Shown here piece after piece: positions 19,462 through 27,522 of a DNA stretch of 64,000 bases. The notes beneath the pieces are model-generated. The model was given only the letters and a program-made list of their open reading frames with translations. It ran no database searches and was not told the DNA's origin. How positions within the stretch are numbered: the stretch's first letter is position 1; the number at the start of each line of letters is the position of its first letter. The position numbers and the translations under genes are program-made. This stretch comes from Salinicola endophyticus (lineage in GTDB: Bacteria; Pseudomonadota; Gammaproteobacteria; Pseudomonadales; Halomonadaceae). The DNA lies in NCBI RefSeq assembly GCF_040536835.1, contig NZ_CP159578.1, positions 1,984,001-2,048,000 on the forward strand, read 5' to 3'.

Positions 19462-20318
19462 GCCTGACCGACGAGAGCACCGCGACCCAACGCTACACCC
19501 TCGGCGATCTGCTGACGCTGATGGCCGTGCTGCGCGACCCCCGTGACGGCTGCCCGTGGGATCTCAAGCAGGACTGGGACTCGATCGTCCCGCACACCCT
19601 GGAGGAGGCCTACGAGGTGGCCGACGCGATCGAGCGCCGCGCCTTCGACGAGCTGCCCGGCGAGCTCGGCGACCTGCTGTTCCAGGTGGTCTACTACAGC
19701 CAGTTCGCGCGCGAGGCGGGGCGCTTCGAGTTCGCCGACATCGTCCACACCCTCACCGCCAAGATGCTGCGTCGCCATCCGCATGTGTTTCCCGACGGGA
19801 CCTTGGCCTCACGGCGTAGCGATGGCGCCATCGCCGAGTCCGAGGTCAAGGCGCGCTGGGAGGCGCTCAAGGCCGAGGAGCGCGAGGCGCGCAGCGCTCA
19901 GGCGACGCAACGGCCCTCGGCGCTGGATGACATCCCCGCCGCGCTGCCGGCGCTGACCCGCGCGGCCAAGCTGAGCAAGCGCGCCGCCGGCCAGGGCTTC
20001 GACTGGCCCGACGAGCACGGCGTCATCGACAAGATCCGGGAAGAGCTGGCGGAGGTCGAATCGGCGCTCGCCGACGGTGATCGCCAGCACGCCCAGGCCG
20101 AGGTGGGCGATCTGCTGTTCGCGGTGGTCAATCTGGCCCGGCGGCTGAAGTGCGACCCCGAGCAGATGCTGCGGCGCACCAACCACAAGTTCGAGCACCG
20201 CTTCCGCCACGTCGAGGATGCCTTGGCGCGTGATGGCACTACGCCCGGTGATGCCACGCTGGCACAGATGGAGCACCATTGGCAGGCGGCCAAGGCGCGG
20301 GAGCGCCAGCAGAACTAG
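19458..20318 (+). CDS. mazG: Nucleoside triphosphate pyrophosphohydrolase MazG
   Basis: Hydrolyses NTPs and dNTPs to monophosphates, limiting toxic nucleotides and modulating ppGpp effects. Two tandem MazG folds are visible. The first has GCPWDLKQ, TLEEAYEVADAI and ELGDLLFQVVYYSQ; the second has GFDWPDEHGVIDKIREELAEVESAL and EVGDLLFAVVNLARRL. It is 286 aa against 263 in E. coli. I chose GTG 19458, which overlaps the relA stop (GTGA), because family members align from about YTLGDLLTLM; the alternative ATG at 19521 would remove that. The last 24 bases are the first unit of a three-unit tandem repeat running beyond the stop. Confidence 0.93.
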   Translation: MSLTDESTATQRYTLGDLLTLMAVLRDPRDGCPWDLKQDWDSIVPHTLEEAYEVADAIERRAFDELPGELGDLLFQVVYYSQFAREAGRFEFADIVHTLTAKMLRRHPHVFPDGTLASRRSDGAIAESEVKARWEALKAEEREARSAQATQRPSALDDIPAALPALTRAAKLSKRAAGQGFDWPDEHGVIDKIREELAEVESALADGDRQHAQAEVGDLLFAVVNLARRLKCDPEQMLRRTNHKFEHRFRHVEDALARDGTTPGDATLAQMEHHWQAAKARERQQN

Positions 20319-20366
20319 CCGCGGGAGCGCCAGCAGGACTAGCCGCGGGAGCACCAGCAGGAATGG
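20295..20366 (+). repeat. Three tandem 24-bp units spanning the mazG stop
   Basis: Units at 20295-20318, 20319-20342 and 20343-20366 are near-identical, and units 1 and 2 each end in TAG. The unit length is a multiple of three, so the frame is kept and the stop is duplicated. The repeat occupies part of the 243-base mazG-ppc gap; the rest shows no clear element. Confidence 0.85.
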
Positions 20367-20561
20367 GCGTGCGCTAGCCGAACGCGACAGCGGTGCTTGC
20401 CCCTCGGCGGGAAAATCAGTGGGCGAGGGCGCTTGCCAGGTGTGCCTCGCTTGTGGCTATTCTGGATCATACTGTCTGCGTCATCCGGCTTGTTGCCGGC
20501 GCATCTGTCGTCGTCAGGCCGGGCGTCGCCATCGCCCATCGCCGCCCGCAGAGGAACTTTC

Positions 20562-23246
20562 ATGAGTTCAGAGCAAGACACCATGACGTCGGACCACGAC
20601 ACTTCGCTGCACGAATCGCTCAGGGAAAACGTCAGGCTGTTGGGTGACAGCCTGGGCAGAACCATCGCCAACGACATGGGCGCCGATTTCGTCGATCGGA
20701 TCGAGGCGATCCGCGCGCTGGCCAAGCAGGGGCGCCAGCGTGCCGAGGCATCCGATCGCCACGCGTTGATCGACTATCTGCGCGCGCTGCCCGATGACGA
20801 GCTGCTGCCGGTGACCCGCGCCTTCAACCAGTTTCTGAACTTCTCCAATATCGCCGAGCAGCACTATCGGGCGCGCTTTCGCCGGGTCGAGGACTACCGT
20901 CCCGGCACCCAGCCAGACCTGGGCGAACTGATCGAGCGTATCGCTTCTGCGGGCAAGTCGCCCCGCGAGGTCGTCGATGCGCTGGCCGGGATGCGTGTCG
21001 ACCTGGTGCTGACCGCGCACCCCACCGAGGTCATCCGGCGCACGCTGATCCAGAAATACGATGCCATCGACGAATGCCTGAGTCGGATCGAGACCAGCGC
21101 TGAACACCCCGAGGTGCTGCAGCGCGCCCAGGGGCGGCTCGAGGAGCTGATCGCCCAGTCCTGGCATACCGATGAGATTCGTCACGAGCGGCCGACGCCG
21201 GTGGACGAGGCCAAGTGGGGCTTCGCGGTGATCGAGAACGCGCTGTGGCAGGCAGTGCCGACCTTCCATCGTGACCTCGATGCGCTGCTGCTCGATGCCA
21301 CCGGCGAACGCCTGCCGCTGGACGCCTCGCCGATCCGCTTCGCCTCGTGGATGGGCGGTGACCGCGACGGCAACCCCAACGTCACTGCGGCGGTCACCCA
21401 GGAAGTGTTGCTGCTGGGCCGCTGGATGGCCGCGGATCTCTACCTGCGCGATCTCGAGCAGCTGCGTGCCGAGCTGTCGATGTGGCAGGCCAGCGACGCC
21501 CTGCGCGCCGAGGTGGGCGATGATCCCGAACCTTACCGCGCGCTGCTCAAGCAGCTCACCACCCGGCTGGAGGCGACCCGCGCCTGGGCCCGTGCCCGGC
21601 TCGATGGCGAACCAGTGGCCGACGCCCCGATCATCGAGACCCGCGCCCAGCTGCATGCGCCACTCTTGACCTGCTACCGCTCGCTGTGTGACGTCGGTCT
21701 GGAGACCATCGCCAACGGTGTGCTGCTCGATACCCTGCGCCGGGTCGGGGTGTTCGGGGTGACCCTGGCCAAGCTCGACGTGCGCCAGGATGGCTCGCGC
21801 CACGCCCAGTGCCTCGACGAGCTGACCCGTCATCTCGAACTCGGCAGCTATCTGGAGTGGCCGGAGGCGCAGCGCCAGCAGTTCCTGCTCGACGAGCTGT
21901 CCTCGCCGCGGCCGCTGGTGCCGCCGCGCTGGGCCTGCTCCGCGGAGGCGCGCGAGGTACTCGACACCTTCCGCGTGATCGGCCGCGAGCAGCGCGAGGC
22001 GCTGGGCACTTACATCATCTCGATGGCCCAGCAGCCCTCCGACGTGCTGGCGGTGGCGCTGCTGATGAAAGAGGCCGGTGAGGGCCTGAAACTCCCCATC
22101 GCGCCGCTGTTCGAGACCCTCGACGACCTCGATCGCGCCGGGGCGGTGATCGAGCGTCTGCTGGCGCTGCCGGGTTACCGAGCGATCGCCGGCGACTATC
22201 AGGAAGTGATGATCGGCTACTCCGACTCGGCCAAGGATGCCGGCCAGCTGGCGGCGGCCTGGGCCCAGTACCGGGCCCAGGAGCGGCTGGTCGAAGTGTG
22301 CCGCGAGGGGGGCGTGGCGCTGACCCTGTTCCACGGCCGTGGCGGTACCGTGGGGCGCGGCGGTGGCCCGGCCCACGCCGCCATCCTGTCGCAGCCGCCG
22401 GGCTCGGTGAACGGCAGTCTCCGGGTCACCGAGCAGGGCGAGATGATCCGCTTCAAGTTCGGGCAGCCGGATATCGCGCTGCGCTCGATGGAGATCTACA
22501 CCTGCGCGGTGCTGGAGGCGACCCTGCTGCCGCCGCCGGCGCCGCAGCCGGCCTGGCGTGAGGAGATGGACCGCCTGGCCGATGTGGCCCACGCGGCTTA
22601 TGTCGGCGTGGTGCGCGAGAACCCGGACTTCGTCGATTACTTCCGCGCGGTGACCCCGGAGAGCGCCCTGGGCCGCTTGCCACTGGGCTCGCGCCCGGCC
22701 AAGCGGCGTCAACAGGGGGGCATCGAGACGCTGCGCGCGATTCCCTGGATCTTTGCCTGGACGCAGATTCGGCTGATGCTGCCGGCCTGGCTGGGCAGTG
22801 GCGAAGCCTTCGCCACGCGGGTGGCCGAGGAGGGCGGTCTGGCCCGGCTGCGCGAAATGCGCCAGCAGTGGCCGTTCTTCCGCACCTACCTGGACATGCT
22901 GGAAATGCTGCTGGCCAAATCCGATGGTCAGATCGCCGCCTACTACGAGGAGCGACTGGTCGATGCCCCGGCGCTGCGCGAGCTGGGCGGGGTACTGCGC
23001 CAGCGTCTGGTCGACCTGGAAGCGGTGCTGCTGCAGATTCTGGATCAGCGCACGCTGCTCGAGGACACGCCCCTGATCCGTCAGGCGATCGAGGTGCGTA
23101 ACCCCTATATCGACCCGCTGCATGGGCTGCAGGCCGAGCTGCTGCAGCGTAACCGCGATGCCGACGGCGACATCAGCCCGGCGCTCTCGCGGGCGTTGAT
23201 GGTCACCATGGCGGGCATCGCTGCCGGACTGCGCAACACCGGCTGA
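20562..23246 (+). CDS. ppc: Phosphoenolpyruvate carboxylase
   Basis: Anaplerotic enzyme fixing bicarbonate onto phosphoenolpyruvate to give oxaloacetate. Signatures are VLTAHPTEVIRRT (catalytic His near residue 152), the substrate loop FHGRGGTVGRGGGP (about 588-601), FGQPDIALRSMEI, and the conserved C-terminal end RNTG. It is 894 aa (E. coli 883). ATG 20562 is preceded by GAGGA at 6 bases; the open frame upstream is not family-like. Confidence 0.96.
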   Translation: MSSEQDTMTSDHDTSLHESLRENVRLLGDSLGRTIANDMGADFVDRIEAIRALAKQGRQRAEASDRHALIDYLRALPDDELLPVTRAFNQFLNFSNIAEQHYRARFRRVEDYRPGTQPDLGELIERIASAGKSPREVVDALAGMRVDLVLTAHPTEVIRRTLIQKYDAIDECLSRIETSAEHPEVLQRAQGRLEELIAQSWHTDEIRHERPTPVDEAKWGFAVIENALWQAVPTFHRDLDALLLDATGERLPLDASPIRFASWMGGDRDGNPNVTAAVTQEVLLLGRWMAADLYLRDLEQLRAELSMWQASDALRAEVGDDPEPYRALLKQLTTRLEATRAWARARLDGEPVADAPIIETRAQLHAPLLTCYRSLCDVGLETIANGVLLDTLRRVGVFGVTLAKLDVRQDGSRHAQCLDELTRHLELGSYLEWPEAQRQQFLLDELSSPRPLVPPRWACSAEAREVLDTFRVIGREQREALGTYIISMAQQPSDVLAVALLMKEAGEGLKLPIAPLFETLDDLDRAGAVIERLLALPGYRAIAGDYQEVMIGYSDSAKDAGQLAAAWAQYRAQERLVEVCREGGVALTLFHGRGGTVGRGGGPAHAAILSQPPGSVNGSLRVTEQGEMIRFKFGQPDIALRSMEIYTCAVLEATLLPPPAPQPAWREEMDRLADVAHAAYVGVVRENPDFVDYFRAVTPESALGRLPLGSRPAKRRQQGGIETLRAIPWIFAWTQIRLMLPAWLGSGEAFATRVAEEGGLARLREMRQQWPFFRTYLDMLEMLLAKSDGQIAAYYEERLVDAPALRELGGVLRQRLVDLEAVLLQILDQRTLLEDTPLIRQAIEVRNPYIDPLHGLQAELLQRNRDADGDISPALSRALMVTMAGIAAGLRNTG

Positions 23247-23260
23247 GGCGGGGTGCCGGG

Positions 23261-23283
23261 CCGGGGCGAAGTGATCGCCCCGG
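23261..23283 (+). terminator. Hairpin between ppc and cbpA
   Basis: A perfect 9-bp stem (CCGGGGCGA with TCGCCCCGG, 5-base loop) without a T-run lies just before the cbpA ribosome-binding site. It may attenuate read-through from ppc or affect cbpA translation. Confidence 0.35.
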
Positions 23284-23306
23284 GGTCGAACAGGGGGAGA
23301 TGGCCC

Positions 23307-24293
23307 ATGGAGTTCAAGGACTACTATGCGGTACTCGGCGTCGAACGCGACGCCACCCAGGAGGAGATCAAGCGCGCCTATCGCAAGCTGGCGCGCAAGT
23401 ATCATCCCGATGTCAGCCACGAGGAAGACGCCGAAGCGCGCTTCAAGGCGCTGGGGGAAGCCTACGAGGTGCTCAAGGATCCGGAGAAGCGCGCTGCCTA
23501 TGATCGTCTCGGCGGGCGCGAGGGCGAACGCTTCGAGCCACCGCCCGACTGGGATGCCGGCTTCGAGTTCAGCGGCGGCGGCTATACCCATGGCGAGAGT
23601 GCCGATTTCAGCGACTTCTTCGAGACGCTGTTCGGCCGCCGTGGCGGCAGGGGCGGATTCTCAGGGTTCGACACCGCGGGCGGCTTCGAGGGCGCTGGCC
23701 GATCCCATGGGCAGGCGCTGCACGGCGAGGATCACCATGCCAAGGTGCTGATCGAGCTAGAGGATGCCTATCAGGGTGCCACCCGCACCCTGTCGCTGCA
23801 GCGCGCCGAGTTCGACTCGCAGGGTCGTCTGCAACCGCGGGAACGCACGCTCAAGGTGCGCATCCCCAAGGGCATCAAGGCGGGGCAGCGCATCCGCCTC
23901 GCCGGGCAGGGTGGTCCTGGCGCCAACGGTGCCGCCGCCGGGGATCTCTACCTGGAGGTGGAGTTCCGCCACCATTCGCGCTACCGGGTCGACGGTCGGG
24001 ATGTCGCCATGACGCTGCCGGTGGCGCCCTGGGAGGCGGCGCTGGGCACTACGCTGTCGCTGCCGACGCCGGGCGGCGAGGTCACTCTGAAGGTGCCCGC
24101 GGGCTCCCGCGGCGGGCGCCGTCTACGCCTCAAGGGGCGCGGTCTCCCCGGCACGCCGCCTGGCGATCTCTACGTCGAACTGACGCTGGTGACACCACCG
24201 GCCGAGAGTGAGGCGGTGGCCGCGGCCTATCGTCAGCTCGCCGAGGCCAGCGCTTTCGACCCCCGTGCCGAACTGGGAGGTAACGGATCATGA
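23307..24293 (+). CDS. cbpA: Curved-DNA-binding protein / DnaJ-class co-chaperone CbpA
   Basis: J-domain co-chaperone of DnaK that also binds curved DNA in E. coli. The J domain is residues 1-70 with His33-Pro34-Asp35. A Gly/Phe-rich linker (about 85-150) follows, then the two beta-rich DnaJ C-terminal domains. The cysteine-rich zinc finger of DnaJ is absent, which identifies the CbpA class. It is 328 aa. The start is ATG 23307 behind GGGGGAGA. The stop overlaps the cbpM start. Confidence 0.93.
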   Translation: MEFKDYYAVLGVERDATQEEIKRAYRKLARKYHPDVSHEEDAEARFKALGEAYEVLKDPEKRAAYDRLGGREGERFEPPPDWDAGFEFSGGGYTHGESADFSDFFETLFGRRGGRGGFSGFDTAGGFEGAGRSHGQALHGEDHHAKVLIELEDAYQGATRTLSLQRAEFDSQGRLQPRERTLKVRIPKGIKAGQRIRLAGQGGPGANGAAAGDLYLEVEFRHHSRYRVDGRDVAMTLPVAPWEAALGTTLSLPTPGGEVTLKVPAGSRGGRRLRLKGRGLPGTPPGDLYVELTLVTPPAESEAVAAAYRQLAEASAFDPRAELGGNGS

Positions 24294-24613
24294 CGCGACA
24301 TCTCTCATCAGCCGACTCGGTGCTCGAGGGGGACAACCTCGACGAGCGCCCGCTGTTGACGCTGGGCGATCTCTGCCGCAGCTGCACCGTGCATGCCGAG
24401 TGGGTGATCGAGCTGGTCGACGAGGGTATTCTCACTCCGGCAGGGCGCCACCACGAACAGTGGCGCTTCTACGGCAGCAGCCTGGCGCGGGTGCGCACGG
24501 TCCGGCGCCTGCAGCGCGATCTGGGAGTCAATCTGGCGGGTGCCGCACTTGCCCTGGAGCTGATGGAGGAGCTCGAGGCGCTGCGCCGGCGCGTCGAGGG
24601 CGGCTCAGCCTGA
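24290..24613 (+). CDS. cbpM: Chaperone modulator CbpM
   Basis: Small partner that inhibits CbpA by binding its J domain. The 107-aa protein is MerR-HTH-like: LTLGDLCRSCTVHAEWVIELVDEGIL, then WRFYGSSLARVRTVRRLQRDLGVN, then a coiled-coil-prone C-terminus (ALELMEELEALRRRV). The ATG overlaps the cbpA TGA by four bases, the usual cbpAM coupling. Confidence 0.88.
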   Translation: MTRHLSSADSVLEGDNLDERPLLTLGDLCRSCTVHAEWVIELVDEGILTPAGRHHEQWRFYGSSLARVRTVRRLQRDLGVNLAGAALALELMEELEALRRRVEGGSA

Positions 24614-24648
24614 GCCGCGTTCACGCCAGGGCTATTCGGCGCGGGCGC

Positions 24649-25527
24649 TCAGCCCGGGGTGGCGTGGTAGCAGGCGCGTAGCCGCGGTACCGCGAGGGCG
24701 TGGGTGTCGGCGAGCGCGAGCAGCGGCGCGAGAATGGCGTCGCGCTCGGTGGGGCGCCCGGCCAGCACGTCCTGGAGCATCGACGAGCGGTTGCCCGCGG
24801 TGGCCTCGATCACCGCGCTGACCCATCCCCGCCACCCCTCGGTCGGGGGGGATATCTGCGCTGCCGCCATCAGCTGCGCGATCTCTGCGCACAGCTCCTC
24901 GACCTCGGCGCTGAACGGCGGCGCGGCGAGGGCGCCGTTGTGCACGCGATGGCGTGCTGTCAGCGGATTGATCACGGCGTTCACCGCCAGTTTGTGCCAC
25001 AGCCGTTCACCGATGTCGTCACAGGCACTGGCCGCCAGGCCGGCGCGGGTGAGGGTCGCGGCGACCGTCTCGGCCAGCGCCCCATGGGTTGCCGCCAGAT
25101 CGCCGAGCCAAGTGTGGCCCGCCGCTGCGTGGACTACGCCGGTCGCCGGCGGAGGCTGGCGGTAGGCCGCTTCGGTGGTCGCCGCGCACAGCACCGGCCC
25201 CGGCCAGTGTGTGCTCAGACGTGGCTGGACGCTGAAGCCATTCTGCAACAGCAAGAGAGGGGTGCCGGGGGCCAGCTGCGCCTGCTTCAGCGCCTGCTCG
25301 GCATCGAACGCCTTGGTGGCGACGATCACCAGCGCCGGCGCCATCGTGGGGTACGCCAGCGTCCGAGTTTGCCAGTTGCCGTCGGTCTCCTGCAGGCGTA
25401 CCTGATTCAACGCGCCATGGCGCCCAAGCAGCGCGATTGACCCAGTGTCGTTCGTCGTGGCGAGGCGTGCCGCGAACAGTTGGCCCAGTGCACCCGCGCC
25501 GAGCACCAGCCAGGGTCCTGCGGTCAT
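24649..25527 (-). CDS. panE: 2-dehydropantoate 2-reductase (ketopantoate reductase)
   Basis: NADPH-dependent reduction of ketopantoate to pantoate in pantothenate/CoA synthesis. The Rossmann motif is LVLGAGALGQLFAARL (about 7-22). Family signatures are IVATKAFD, LLLQNGF and the catalytic Lys region ERLWHKLAVNAVINPLTA. It is 292 aa. Its start overlaps the topB stop (ATGA), so it is the last gene of a three-gene minus-strand unit. Confidence 0.9.
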   Translation of the reverse strand: MTAGPWLVLGAGALGQLFAARLATTNDTGSIALLGRHGALNQVRLQETDGNWQTRTLAYPTMAPALVIVATKAFDAEQALKQAQLAPGTPLLLLQNGFSVQPRLSTHWPGPVLCAATTEAAYRQPPPATGVVHAAAGHTWLGDLAATHGALAETVAATLTRAGLAASACDDIGERLWHKLAVNAVINPLTARHRVHNGALAAPPFSAEVEELCAEIAQLMAAAQISPPTEGWRGWVSAVIEATAGNRSSMLQDVLAGRPTERDAILAPLLALADTHALAVPRLRACYHATPG

Positions 25528-27515
25528 GAGCTGGAACCCTTGGTACGGCTGCCGCGACGGGCACGCCGCTTGCTCGTGGCGCCGGTGCTGCTCTTGGTGC
25601 CGGAGCGCCGGCGCGACTGCCCGCTGCTGCCGCGTTTGGTCGTCTGACGTTTGCCGCGGGTCGGTTTGGGGGCATCCGGCGCGCCGCTCTGGCGTGCCGC
25701 CTTGAGCGCCTGGTCGAGCTTACCCGCACTGGCCTGGCCGAGCAGCTGACGCAGATCGGCGAGCAGGGCGTCGACGAAGGGCTGCGCCGCGGCATTGCCC
25801 TCGGCGATGCTGGTCAGACGCTGCTCCCATAGTGCGGTGCGTTCCGGCTGCGAGGCCGCTGGCGGCAGCGAATCGATCAGGGCGTGGCCGGTTCGTGAGG
25901 CACGCAGCGCCTTGGCCTCGCGCACCAGGTAGCCGCGGGTCAGCAGGGTTTCGATGATGCCGGCTCGGGTCGCCTCGGTGCCCAGTCCGTCGGTCTCGCG
26001 CAGGGTGCGCTTGACCGCCGGATCATCGACATAGCGCGCGATGTTCATCATCGCCTTGATCAGGCTGGCGTCGTTGAACGGCTCCGGGGGTCGCGTTTCG
26101 CGGCTCTCGACTTCGGCGCCCAGCACGTGGGCCGTCTCGCTCTGGTGTAGCGCGGGCAGCGTGGGTACGTCGTCGCGTGTGGTGAACAGCGGCTTCCAGC
26201 CCGGCTCGAGGATCTCGCGCCCCTTGGCCTGGAAGCGTTCGCCGAGAATCTCGAACAGTGCCCGGGTCTCGAAGGTCTCCAGCGGCGGGTAGAACTGCGC
26301 CAGCACGTTACGCGCGATGAGCCGGAACAGGTTGGCTTCGTCCCGGGTCAGGCGCTCGATATCGGCCGGGCGCCCGCTCGGTGCCAGGGCGTGGTGAGCG
26401 CCGACCTTGGCATCGTCCCAGGCCTTGGAGCGCCGGTCGAAGTCGGCCCCGCGCACCCACTGTGCCAGTGTCGTGTCATGCTGGCAGGCGCTCGCCAGGG
26501 TGCGTGCGGCCTCGCCATGGTGTGCCGCCGGCAGATAGCGACAGTCCGAACGCGGATAGGTGATCAACTGATGCCGCTCGTAGAGCGCCTGGCATACGTC
26601 CAGCACCCGCTTGGCGGAGAGCCCGAAACGCCGCGCGGCGTCCACCTGCAGCGCCGAGAGCGAGTAGGGCAGTGGCGCTGCCTGGCGCTGGCGGCGCTGT
26701 TCCAGGGTTGCCAGCCGGCCCTGACTGCCGGGCAGGCGCGCGGCCAGGGCCTGGGCCGGTTGCGGGTCGAGCAGGCGCCCCTGGGCATCCAGCGGCTGGT
26801 TCTCGCCGGGTAGCCACCAGGCGCGCAGCTCGCCGGCGGCGACCGCGAGATCCGCCCATAGCGGATAGAAAGGGTAGGGTTCGAAAGCGGCGATCTCGCG
26901 ATCGCGGCGCACCACCAATCCCAGCACCGGAGTCTGCACCCGGCCTACCGAGAGCAGGCCGTCGTAACCCGCCTGGCGGCCGACCAGCGTCCATGCCCGG
27001 GTCAAGTTGATGCCATAGAGCCAGTCCGCCCGCGAGCGCGCCTCGGCGGCGGCGAACAGCGGCTGATAGCGCTGGTTGTCCTCGAGCCGGGCGAGCGCCT
27101 TGGCCACCGCCGGACGGTTGAGATCCTGCACCAGCAGGCGCTGCAGCGGGCCCCGCCAGCCGAGGTGATCGAGCACCTCCTGCACCAGCAGTTGCCCCTC
27201 GCGGTCGGGGTCGCCGGCGTGGACCACGCTGGTGGCGCGCTTGAGCAGCTTGCGCAGTATCGCGATCTGCCCGCGGGCCTGGGGGCGTGGCACCAGCTGC
27301 CAGCGGCTCGGCACGATCGGTAGATCGTCGAGCCGCCACTGCTGATAGCGCGGGTCGTAGGCTTCGGGTGGGGCCTGCTCCAGCAGATGGCCCAGACACC
27401 AGCTGACGCAGGTGTCGCCGGCTTCCAGGTAGCCCTCGCGGCGCATCGCCGGGGTGGGCAGGGCAGCGGCGATGGCCCGGGCCAGGCTGGGCTTTTCGGC
27501 GACGATCAGACGCAT
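25524..27515 (-). CDS. topB: DNA topoisomerase III
   Basis: Type IA topoisomerase that decatenates DNA. The TOPRIM domain shows HAGDPDREGQLL (acidic DxDxxG). The active-site tyrosine is in LITYPRSDCRYLP, near residue 320. The core continues with VGAHHALAPSG and ETDGLGTEATRAGIIETL. The C-terminal ~60 residues are a Lys/Arg/Ser/Thr-rich tail likely to bind DNA, with no zinc-finger cysteines. It is 663 aa (E. coli 653). The SD GGAGAAG lies inside the end of the upstream gene, 7 bases away, suggesting coupling. Confidence 0.95.
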   Translation of the reverse strand: MRLIVAEKPSLARAIAAALPTPAMRREGYLEAGDTCVSWCLGHLLEQAPPEAYDPRYQQWRLDDLPIVPSRWQLVPRPQARGQIAILRKLLKRATSVVHAGDPDREGQLLVQEVLDHLGWRGPLQRLLVQDLNRPAVAKALARLEDNQRYQPLFAAAEARSRADWLYGINLTRAWTLVGRQAGYDGLLSVGRVQTPVLGLVVRRDREIAAFEPYPFYPLWADLAVAAGELRAWWLPGENQPLDAQGRLLDPQPAQALAARLPGSQGRLATLEQRRQRQAAPLPYSLSALQVDAARRFGLSAKRVLDVCQALYERHQLITYPRSDCRYLPAAHHGEAARTLASACQHDTTLAQWVRGADFDRRSKAWDDAKVGAHHALAPSGRPADIERLTRDEANLFRLIARNVLAQFYPPLETFETRALFEILGERFQAKGREILEPGWKPLFTTRDDVPTLPALHQSETAHVLGAEVESRETRPPEPFNDASLIKAMMNIARYVDDPAVKRTLRETDGLGTEATRAGIIETLLTRGYLVREAKALRASRTGHALIDSLPPAASQPERTALWEQRLTSIAEGNAAAQPFVDALLADLRQLLGQASAGKLDQALKAARQSGAPDAPKPTRGKRQTTKRGSSGQSRRRSGTKSSTGATSKRRARRGSRTKGSSS

Positions 27516-27522
27516 TCGCGGT

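Noticed and set aside
20568..23591. 1007-codon open frame on the minus strand opposite ppc
   Set aside because: ppc on the plus strand has full family motifs and a good start; the antisense frame is His/Arg/Gln/Leu-biased shadow translation of GC-rich codons.
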